From Oxalobacter formigenes (GTDB lineage Bacteria > Pseudomonadota > Gammaproteobacteria > Burkholderiales > Burkholderiaceae_D): a stretch of DNA of 11,479 nt. The notes beneath the pieces are model-generated. The model was not told where the DNA came from. It was given only the letters and a program-made list of their open reading frames with translations, and did not search any database. Of the stretch, positions 5,375 through 11,479 are shown piece by piece (positions within the stretch are counted from its first letter, which is position 1; every line of letters begins with the position of its first letter). The translations under genes and the position numbers were made by a program. The stretch is from contig JAHYZB010000069.1 of the NCBI GenBank assembly GCA_019424645.1, forward strand, positions 461-11,939, given 5' to 3'.

Positions 5375-8300
5375 GTGACCCGGGCAAACCATCTTGAAAC
5401 GATTTTAAACAACCTGAACGGGACGGCAATTTACGTGATCGATCAGGAAAACCACAAAATCCTGTACTTTAACGATTGCGTCACCGAAATCGTCCCGGCC
5501 ATCCGCATCGGTGACCTGTGCAGTGATGTCTGGAACGATGACTGTGCAAAGTGTCCTCTGAACAGCATCACTCCAAACGGTTCGAAGACCATTACCCGGT
5601 TCAACAAGACCTTCGGCAAAACCCTCGATTTGACGGCCACTCCCATCATGTGGGGCAATGACGAGGCATTTATCATTTCCATGGCTCCCCACAAGCAAAG
5701 CGAAACCGGGCTGAAACTTGAACTGGAACGAAAAAAACTGGGGACAATCGCTGCCAGACTGTATCCCCGCGCCATCTCGGTAAACCTGACGCAAAACAGT
5801 TATTCCATCCTCCACGACGACCTTTCCATGTCAGGCCATCCGGAACAATTTGGCATTTACGATGAACTTTTCGTAACGGCACTCGGATGCATCCATCCGG
5901 ATTACCGGGACGAATTCGCCAATCACTTTTCACGTGAAAATCTGTTGAAAAGACATGACGCCGGTGAAAAGGAAGTGCACATGGAACACCGGCAGGCGAC
6001 AGGGGATGAATACGAATGGACCGAGACCCATGTCATCCTGATGGATAATCCCGTCAATGCAGACATTATCGAAATCACACTCGTCAGGAATATTGAGGAA
6101 AACAAGCAGAAAGAACTCCTGCTCGAACAGGAGAACCGGGGGAAGACCGAATTGCTGCATCAGGCGCTGAAAAACACCTCGATGTATGAATTCTATTACT
6201 ATCCGCAGGAAAAGACCGTTATCATCCCGCGCCGTCTGGCCGAACGGTGGGGTACCCGGGAACGGTACACCAATGTCCCCTTCGATCTGGCTGAAGAGCT
6301 GATCGATGAAAAGGACCGGGAATATTACTGCCAGATTTATCATCGGATTGAACAGGGAAACAAGAATTCCAGCGGTTCCTGCCGGATCAAACCGGGCGGC
6401 TGGCGTGAAATGGTATTGTCAACGATCTCGACGGACGATACGGGCAAGCCTACTTTTGTCGTCGACATCTCCCGTGACATCACCGAAAACAAAATGGCCG
6501 AGCTGGAAAACATCAAACTCCAGTCCATATACGATTTCACCATCACCCGCAATTACGATTGCCTTTTGATCTGGAATGTCGAAACCGATACTTACGAAGC
6601 CCGGTTTTCAGGCCCCCTTGAAAATGCGGGGATGCCACTTTCCGGTACCAACCGGCAAGGTATCCACCTGTTTTCGCAACTGTTCGTCTGTGAAGAGGAC
6701 CGCCCTCTCTTTTTGAATGAAATCTACAGTGACGCTTTCTTCGAAAAGCTCGACAATCACGCGGAAAACATCCACGTCTGGTTCCGGTGCCCACAGGATA
6801 GTGTGCTGCGTCACAAGGAACTCTCTTTCTGTTACATCAACAATAACCGGATGCGCATTCTGATGACCATGCGCGACATCGACGACATGATCCGGAAGGA
6901 GGAAAAGAGCCAGAGCGCTCTCAGAAAAGCATTCGAGGCAGCCAGAAGCGCCAACGAAGCGAAGGGAGTCTTCCTGTCCCGGATGTCACACGACATGCGT
7001 ACCCCGATGAATGCCGTCATCGGCATGACGGCCATCGGTCGCGCAAACATCAATGATCCTGTCCGGCTCCAGGACTGCATGGATAAAATCGACGTCTCCA
7101 GCCAGCATCTGTTAAACCTCATCAATGAAGTGCTGGACATGTCCAGAATCGATAGCGGCAAGCTCGTCCTTACAGATGACCCGTTCAGCCTGCCCGAGGT
7201 GATCCGGAACATGCTGGTCATGATCCATCCCGACCTGAACCGGAAAAAACATGCCCTGAAGATAGACATGGCAAACGTCCGCAATGACGCGGTAACCGGA
7301 GACCGGCAGCGCATTTCGGAAGTGTTCGTCAATATCATGACCAACGCCATCAAGTACACGCCGGAGGGAGGACAGATATCGTTTTCAATGCTTGAAAAGG
7401 AATCCGGCATACCCGGAATCGGCTGCTACCAGTTCATCTTCGAAGACAACGGCATCGGAATCACCCCGGAATTCCAGAAAAAGATATTCGAGCCTTTTGA
7501 ACGGGCTGAAGATTCCCGGATCAATCACATTCAGGGAACCGGGCTGGGAATGTCCATCGCCCTGAACATCGTCAAAATGATGAACGGTTCCATTGACGTC
7601 GACAGCCAGATCGGCAAAGGCTCCCGCTTCACCGTCACGCTTTACCTGAAACATCAGAAAACCGGGGACGACGTCAATCCCGCCCTTGCGCGATTTTCAA
7701 TCCTTGTCGCCGACAGTGAAAAAGAAAACGTGGATAAGCTCTGCCGTCTGGTTCATGAACTCGGCATGAAAAGCGACTGTGCATTTTCCGTAACGGAAGC
7801 ACTCGACAAAATCCGGTCAGCCGATAAAACCGGAAATCCCTTCGACGCCATTATTCTCGACTGGAAAATGGCCGGCAAAAATGGCATCCTCCTGCCGGAT
7901 GCCATTTGCAGGGAAACGCCTGAAAACTGGCCAGCCATTATCGTCTCGACTGACGACTGGACGGCAATCGATGCGCTGGCCAAAAAAACGGGCGTCAATG
8001 CCTGCCTTCCAAAACCGGTTTTCAAATCGTATCTCGTCAATGTCATTTACGCAGTTCTGGTAAATGAAACCGAAAACCGGGAACCCGTCCGGAAAACAGG
8101 AATGGAGATGCCCCGCTTCGAAGGGCGAAAAATCCTGCTGGTCGAGGATAATGAACTGAATCAGGAAATTGCCACCGAACTGATCGCCATGACCGGCGCT
8201 TCAGTCGAGTCTGTGGAAAACGGGCAAGCCGCCATCGAAAAATTCCGGAAATTCCCTGAAAACCATTTCGACCTGATCTTCATGGATGTGCAGATGCCTG

Positions 8301-8512
8301 TCATGAACGGTCACGAAGCGACAGAGGCCATCCGCAAGCTCGACAGGGACGATGCGAAAACCGTTCCGATCATCTCCATGTCCGCCAACACCTTCCCGGA
8401 TGATATCCGGCTTGCCAAAGCGTCCGGCATGAACGATCATATCCCGAAACCGCTCAACATCAAGCACCTGGGCGACATCATGAAAAAATGGATGGCGACA
8501 GGCGAACAATAA
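5375..8512 (+). CDS. Soluble hybrid histidine kinase with PAS-like segments and two receivers
   Basis: The product has 1045 residues and no membrane helix. An N-terminal PAS-like segment (about 1-100) contains Cys35, Cys49, Cys57 and Cys60. About 115-235, 260-370 and 385-500 look like further divergent PAS modules. HisKA holds the H-box SHDMRTPMNAVIGM with phospho-acceptor His539. HATPase_c follows with N-box NIMTNAIKYTPEGG, G1 EDNGIGI and G2 GTGLGMSIA. Receiver 1 (about 775-900) has Asp829 and LPKPV but a reduced acidic pocket (VADSE). Receiver 2 (about 920-1045) is canonical: LLVEDNELN, Asp971 in MDVQMPVMNG, and IPKPL. Autophosphorylated His539 would pass phosphate to a receiver. No HPt domain and no output regulator are nearby, so the next step of the relay is unseen. 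TTG at 5339 would add 12 residues; GTG at 5375 has TAAGGA 8 bases upstream and is preferred. The downstream Sel1 gene follows after 20 bases or overlaps. Confidence 0.9.
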   Translation: MTRANHLETILNNLNGTAIYVIDQENHKILYFNDCVTEIVPAIRIGDLCSDVWNDDCAKCPLNSITPNGSKTITRFNKTFGKTLDLTATPIMWGNDEAFIISMAPHKQSETGLKLELERKKLGTIAARLYPRAISVNLTQNSYSILHDDLSMSGHPEQFGIYDELFVTALGCIHPDYRDEFANHFSRENLLKRHDAGEKEVHMEHRQATGDEYEWTETHVILMDNPVNADIIEITLVRNIEENKQKELLLEQENRGKTELLHQALKNTSMYEFYYYPQEKTVIIPRRLAERWGTRERYTNVPFDLAEELIDEKDREYYCQIYHRIEQGNKNSSGSCRIKPGGWREMVLSTISTDDTGKPTFVVDISRDITENKMAELENIKLQSIYDFTITRNYDCLLIWNVETDTYEARFSGPLENAGMPLSGTNRQGIHLFSQLFVCEEDRPLFLNEIYSDAFFEKLDNHAENIHVWFRCPQDSVLRHKELSFCYINNNRMRILMTMRDIDDMIRKEEKSQSALRKAFEAARSANEAKGVFLSRMSHDMRTPMNAVIGMTAIGRANINDPVRLQDCMDKIDVSSQHLLNLINEVLDMSRIDSGKLVLTDDPFSLPEVIRNMLVMIHPDLNRKKHALKIDMANVRNDAVTGDRQRISEVFVNIMTNAIKYTPEGGQISFSMLEKESGIPGIGCYQFIFEDNGIGITPEFQKKIFEPFERAEDSRINHIQGTGLGMSIALNIVKMMNGSIDVDSQIGKGSRFTVTLYLKHQKTGDDVNPALARFSILVADSEKENVDKLCRLVHELGMKSDCAFSVTEALDKIRSADKTGNPFDAIILDWKMAGKNGILLPDAICRETPENWPAIIVSTDDWTAIDALAKKTGVNACLPKPVFKSYLVNVIYAVLVNETENREPVRKTGMEMPRFEGRKILLVEDNELNQEIATELIAMTGASVESVENGQAAIEKFRKFPENHFDLIFMDVQMPVMNGHEATEAIRKLDRDDAKTVPIISMSANTFPDDIRLAKASGMNDHIPKPLNIKHLGDIMKKWMATGEQ

Positions 8513-8532
8513 AACATTTTTCTATCTTCGAC

Positions 8533-9195
8533 ATGACTACCCAGTTTCTCACGGACAAGTCACTCCCCCAAAGGCTCCCTCCGGGCAAAGTGGCCTGTTT
8601 TGCCTTTGCCCTCTTCGCCTGTCTCTTTTCACTTTGTGCCTGCAAACCGAAAGCGACTCCCGATAAACATGCCCTTGACACTGAGATCGCCCGTGAATTT
8701 GCCAAAGCCGACAAGGGCGATGCGGCTGCCCGGTTCAATATTGGGCTCATGTTCTTCAGGGGAGAAGGCGTTCCGCAGGATTACCGGCAGGCGTGTGTCT
8801 GGTTTGAAAAAGCGGCCCGACAGGGACTGGGCGAAGCCCAATATAATCTGGGAGCGATGACGGAGCATGGGCTGGGCATCGAAAAGAATGCAGCCCAGGC
8901 CAAAAACTGGTATGAGAAAGCGGCGCAACAGGGTATTGGTGAAGCCCAGTACAGCCTTGCCAATCTTTACCTGTCCGGAAAAGGGACGACACAAAACCTC
9001 GGCATGGCCAGTGAATGGATGCAAAAAGCGGCGGAACAGGGAATGACGGAAGCCAGAGAACGTTTTTCTACCCTTTTCGCCAGCCAAACGGGGAATTTCG
9101 ATACAGGCAGAATCCAGTCCTGGCTTCAGCAATCGGTGCAAAGCGGTGGGGAAAAAGTGAAAATCCTTCAGGAAAAAATCAGGAGCAAAAACTGA
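8533..9195 (+). CDS. Sel1-repeat lipoprotein
   Basis: From ATG 8533 the product has 220 residues. The N-terminal hydrophobic stretch (20-36) ends in a lipobox-like LCAC, so Cys37 would be lipidated after signal peptidase II cleavage. Lys at +2 rather than Asp predicts outer-membrane sorting. Three full 36-residue Sel1 (TPR-like) repeats span about 62-97, 98-133 and 134-169, with the pattern A.Y.LG....G.G....A..W..KAA.QG. A fourth, degenerate repeat precedes a Gln/Ser/Lys-rich end. Sel1 proteins are solenoid adaptors that bind partner proteins. ATG at 8488, inside the kinase gene, would add 15 residues but places a polar stretch before the signal. Neither start has a clear Shine-Dalgarno, so translation may be coupled to the kinase gene, whose stop is 20 bases upstream. 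It is probably co-transcribed with the kinase. Confidence 0.82.
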   Translation: MTTQFLTDKSLPQRLPPGKVACFAFALFACLFSLCACKPKATPDKHALDTEIAREFAKADKGDAAARFNIGLMFFRGEGVPQDYRQACVWFEKAARQGLGEAQYNLGAMTEHGLGIEKNAAQAKNWYEKAAQQGIGEAQYSLANLYLSGKGTTQNLGMASEWMQKAAEQGMTEARERFSTLFASQTGNFDTGRIQSWLQQSVQSGGEKVKILQEKIRSKN

Positions 9196-9251
9196 TGCCT
9201 TCCGGCTTGGCCGTGCTTTAGCCTCCATTATTTTGTAAAAGCCTTCCCGTC

Positions 9252-9284
9252 CCGCTTTTCCCGAAGCGGCCGGCCTGTCATAAT
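9252..9284 (+). promoter_or_regulatory. Hairpin and extended -10 promoter before the second Sel1 gene
   Basis: CCGCTT (9252-9257) and AAGCGG (9264-9269) form a perfect 6-bp hairpin with a 6-base loop. No T-run follows. CATAAT at 9279-9284 is preceded by TG plus one base (extended -10), with only a weak -35 (TTTTCC, 9256-9261). This could give the downstream gene its own promoter, with a leader of about 36 bases. Confidence 0.4.
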
Positions 9285-9326
9285 GAATGAAACAATGTCC
9301 ATCCAAACAGCGGCTATCCCATTTTC

Positions 9327-10745
9327 ATGAACACCGGTTTTATTTCCATCTGCAAGCGGGCAGCGCCCGCCCTGCTTTTCTCTCTCATGGCGATCCTGTC
9401 GAATCCGGCAGCGGGGCAAACCGCACCCGACGCAAAAACCGAAGGCATCAGGCTCTACCAGCAGAAAAAATACATCGAAGCCCTTCCCTTTCTCAATGCT
9501 CCCGAAGCCCGGAAAGACCCGCTTGTCCAGAGCGCGCTCGGCAACATGTTTTCAATGGGACTGGGCGTTGACGTCAATCAGGAAAAAGCCCTCGCGTGGT
9601 ACCTGAAAGCGGCAAAACAGAATAATGCGATGGCGCAGCTATACGTTGCTTACATGTTTGAAAAAGGCCTTGGAACCCGAAAAAACGACAGGGAAGCCTT
9701 CAACTGGTACAAAAAAGCCGCTGAACAGAACGTACCGAACGCACAGTACAAACTCGGCACTCTTTACGAAAAAGGCATTGGTACCCGAACCAGTCTGCAA
9801 CAGGCACTGAACTGGTATCGGAAAGCCGCCGAAGGCGGCCACTCTGGCGCACAAGTCAGGCTTGGCCGCCTGTACAGCGAAGGCATCGGGGTCCGACGCG
9901 ACTATACCGAAGCCGCCCGCTGGTTCTACCCGGCAGCAGAAAAAGGCGACGTCATGGCACAGACGGCTCTTGCCTTTCTCTTTGAAAACGGGCTTGGTGT
10001 CCAGCAGGACGACGCCTTCGCCATCAGCTGGTATACCAAAGCCGCCGAAAAAGGCTTCGCTCCCGCCCAGAATAATCTGGGTTACCTTTACGACAACGGC
10101 ATCGGCGTCCTGCGCGACTATACCACCGCCAAAAAATGGTATGAGGCGGCTGCGAAACAGGGAAACAGTCAAGCCCAGTTCAACCTCGGCCAGCTCTACA
10201 GCCTTGGCCACGGCACCGTTCAGGACTACACCAGGGCAGCCCAATGGTTCGAAAAAGCCGCCGCCAAAGACCACCCGAAAGCCTTAAACAACCTCGGCAT
10301 GGCCTGTCTCGACGGCATGGGTGTCCCGATGGATAGAACAAAAGCCGGGGAATACTTCCAGAAAGCCGCCCGGCTCGGCAACGCCCACGCCCAGTACAAT
10401 CTGGCGACCCTTTACGTCCAGCATCCCGATGCCCTGACCCGGGACAAGCGCAGCAAAACCGATGCCCTTGCCCTGCAATGGTTCAGAAAAAGTGCTGCGG
10501 CAGGCCATCCTGCCGCCATGGCCTATCTGGCTGACGTCTATACCTACGGAAAACTGGGGCAAAAAGCCAACGGGAAACTGGCGGCAAGCTGGAAACAGAA
10601 AGCCGATGCCGCCGAGAAAAAACGCAAAAAGGCACAGCCTGTCACTCCCCTTCCGAGAACGGAAGCGTCCAGACCCGTCCAAACCGAACCGGTCAAACCG
10701 GCTACAAAAGGCTTCAGCCCGAACGACCGCGACTGGCTGGAATGA
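9327..10745 (+). CDS. Exported Sel1-repeat protein with ten repeats
   Basis: This 472-residue protein has a Sec signal peptide: MNTGFISICKR, a hydrophobic core about 12-24, and probable cleavage near AAG30/Q31, so it should be periplasmic. After a short TPR-like lead (GIRLYQQKKYIEALPFL) come about ten 36-residue Sel1 repeats. They are regular for eight copies (for example MFEKGLGTRKNDREAFNWYKKAAEQ). The ninth has a roughly six-residue insertion (VQHPDALTRDKRS), and the tenth is degenerate. A Lys/Arg-rich then Pro/Thr-rich tail ends in DRDWLE. The solenoid is likely a protein-binding scaffold; no enzyme motif is present. It is the second Sel1 protein in a row, 131 bases after the lipoprotein gene, and probably acts in the same envelope process. 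No Shine-Dalgarno precedes the ATG, which is chosen because it opens the signal peptide. Confidence 0.87.
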   Translation: MNTGFISICKRAAPALLFSLMAILSNPAAGQTAPDAKTEGIRLYQQKKYIEALPFLNAPEARKDPLVQSALGNMFSMGLGVDVNQEKALAWYLKAAKQNNAMAQLYVAYMFEKGLGTRKNDREAFNWYKKAAEQNVPNAQYKLGTLYEKGIGTRTSLQQALNWYRKAAEGGHSGAQVRLGRLYSEGIGVRRDYTEAARWFYPAAEKGDVMAQTALAFLFENGLGVQQDDAFAISWYTKAAEKGFAPAQNNLGYLYDNGIGVLRDYTTAKKWYEAAAKQGNSQAQFNLGQLYSLGHGTVQDYTRAAQWFEKAAAKDHPKALNNLGMACLDGMGVPMDRTKAGEYFQKAARLGNAHAQYNLATLYVQHPDALTRDKRSKTDALALQWFRKSAAAGHPAAMAYLADVYTYGKLGQKANGKLAASWKQKADAAEKKRKKAQPVTPLPRTEASRPVQTEPVKPATKGFSPNDRDWLE

Positions 10746-10754
10746 CAATCACAA

Positions 10755-10785
10755 TTGAAAACAGAATGAATTCCTGATTTTTCAA
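10755..10785 (+). terminator. Possible terminator after the second Sel1 gene
   Basis: TTGAAAACAG (10755-10764) pairs with CTG (10774-10776) and TTTTCAA (10779-10785), with a 2-base bulge. The stem is AT-rich and its T-run is inside the stem, so the call is tentative. It lies 9 bases after the stop codon. Confidence 0.3.
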
Positions 10786-10804
10786 ACCCGACTGCGGGAT
10801 ACAT

Positions 10805-10845
10805 CAAACAAAGAGTTGCCCCATCCCAACAAACAAAGCTATAAA
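10805..10845 (+). promoter_or_regulatory. Candidate promoter flanked by direct repeats
   Basis: TTGCCC (10816-10821) and TATAAA (10840-10845) are separated by 18 bases, a fair sigma-70 match. The 9-base direct repeat CAAACAAAG occurs at 10805-10813 and 10830-10838, framing the -35 box. The leader to the TTG at 10965 would be about 110 bases. It includes GTTAA-GCCAT-TTAAC (10933-10947), a 5-bp inverted repeat close to the ribosome binding site. Confidence 0.4.
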
Positions 10846-10964
10846 TTACCCAAAAACAGACCATAAACAGCCTGAAACTCCATAAATGTGCCACAAATGT
10901 CCGGAGCATGCGAAAAGCCGTGATACAAGATAGTTAAGCCATTTAACATTTATACGGAGGTCAA

Positions 10965-11479
10965 TTGGCAGAAGAATACGATTATTACGGCAGGAAGAAG
11001 AACAGGGGTTTGACAGGTAATTACGGAGACGAGTACGGGGAAAACCTCAACAACGCCGGGAACGATTTCACCATACCGGATTATACCGGTGCCCCAAACC
11101 GGACGGCACAAAATGTCCCTCAGGCAGGACGGACAAACACATTCAGCCGCCAATTGGGTACCGGCATGAAAGCCGTTGCAGATACCAGAGAAGCGATAGC
11201 CAACCCGGACAATGCCCCCTCAACCCGACTCTTTCAGGCAGGGAACCATCAGGCTGTTTCTTCCACCGTGCAAAACGAACACGATTCAGCCAATGCAGCC
11301 TCCACCCGCCTGTTTCAGGGCGCAAACCATGAAGTGGCCGGAAAAACGGTCGAGGGACAATACAGCCTCGACAATCAACCCTCGTCATGGTTTATCCGGG
11401 CAGCAAGCGGCAACGGGAAACCGGTCTCCGGTCTGAAAGCCGTGGAGGAGACGGACAGGATGGTGGGCAATCTGGATTA
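10965..11479 (+). CDS. Hypothetical repeat-containing protein, 3' truncated
   Basis: The frame runs open from TTG at 10965 to the window edge (171 codons seen). GGAGG at 10956-10960 is the strongest Shine-Dalgarno in the window and supports the TTG start, although the spacing is short (4 bases). The protein is hydrophilic, rich in Asn, Gly, Ala and Thr, with no signal peptide or membrane segment. It begins EEYDYYGRKKNRG after the start residue. Residues 83-109 and 110-136 are tandem 27-residue repeats sharing NA-STRLFQ--NH, and a third, diverged copy starts at 137 (NQPSSWF). I do not recognise the family. The composition and strong unusual start are reminiscent of phage structural or internal virion proteins, but nothing in the window proves a prophage. 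Confidence 0.6.
   Translation, partial: MAEEYDYYGRKKNRGLTGNYGDEYGENLNNAGNDFTIPDYTGAPNRTAQNVPQAGRTNTFSRQLGTGMKAVADTREAIANPDNAPSTRLFQAGNHQAVSSTVQNEHDSANAASTRLFQGANHEVAGKTVEGQYSLDNQPSSWFIRAASGNGKPVSGLKAVEETDRMVGNLD

Noticed and set aside
5163..5429. An 88-residue minus-strand frame reaching into the non-coding region upstream of the kinase
   Set aside because: It needs a TTG start, overlaps the kinase's N-terminus, has no ribosome binding site and resembles no family.
6832..7410. A 192-residue open frame on the minus strand
   Set aside because: It is opposite the HisKA/HATPase region of the kinase, has Ser/Arg/Met-rich composition typical of a shadow frame, and shows no recognisable motif.
9252..9269. 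CCGCTT/AAGCGG hairpin as a terminator of the Sel1 lipoprotein gene
   Set aside because: No T-run follows on the + strand, so it was kept only as a hairpin next to a possible promoter.
8629..9306. A 225-residue open frame on the minus strand
   Set aside because: It lies antisense to the Sel1 lipoprotein gene; the plus frame has clear repeats and a lipobox, while the minus frame has no domain and only mirrors the repeat periodicity.
8680..10620. DNA-level tandem repeats across the two Sel1 genes
   Set aside because: The periodicity is that of the 36-residue protein repeats; the DNA copies have diverged too far to be a recent expansion or a CRISPR-like array.
10544..10909. A 121-residue minus-strand frame with a hydrophobic start
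   Set aside because: Most of it is antisense to the Sel1 protein's C-terminal tail, and the hydrophobic part comes from A/T-rich intergenic DNA.
10860..10915. A possible attachment site or recombinase remnant (AAATGTGCCACAAATGTCC)
   Set aside because: Only a short repeated AAATGT is present; there is no tRNA, no integrase gene and no second att copy in the window.

Overview
The window comes from a Gram-negative bacterium. It carries an outer-membrane autotransporter barrel ending in Phe, a Lol-type lipoprotein and a periplasmic Sel1 protein. Moderate GC, AT-rich intergenic regions and a TACAAT -10 box placed just before a start codon suggest a betaproteobacterium, possibly a gut-associated relative of Oxalobacter. 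That assignment is inference from overall impression, not from a marker gene. All credible genes lie on the + strand, and no tRNA, rRNA, CRISPR array, transposase or integrase was seen.

Layout. Positions 1-1337 hold the 3' part of an autotransporter, closed by a clear rho-independent terminator at 1361-1392. A non-coding stretch with competing hairpins leads to a DUF218 (YdcF/SanA/ElyC-type) membrane-anchored protein at 1680-2291. Its mRNA looks leaderless, and its terminator begins inside its last codons. Next is an exported single-domain rhodanese (2405-2830), possibly preceded by a seven-codon leader ORF. A soluble PAS-PAS-GGDEF diguanylate cyclase follows (3253-4620). A near-consensus sigma-70 promoter inside the longer possible reading frame argues for this later start. 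A doubtful 82-aa ORF (4720-4968) and a 400-bp regulatory-looking stretch precede a 1045-aa soluble hybrid histidine kinase (5375-8512) with several PAS-like segments, HisKA, HATPase and two receivers. Immediately downstream are a Sel1-repeat lipoprotein (8533-9195) and a larger exported Sel1-repeat protein with ten repeats (9327-10745). The last gene, truncated by the window edge (10965-11479), starts at TTG behind a strong Shine-Dalgarno and encodes a hydrophilic protein of unknown role with 27-residue tandem repeats.

How the parts may work together. The centre of the window is signalling: a cyclase that makes c-di-GMP under control of two PAS sensors, and a cytosolic phosphorelay kinase with no transmembrane segment, no HPt domain and no output regulator nearby. 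The kinase gene is followed closely by two envelope Sel1-repeat proteins, a family often used as adaptor scaffolds. A kinase plus envelope Sel1 module is plausible but rests on gene order only. The autotransporter, DUF218 protein and rhodanese appear to be separate transcription units.
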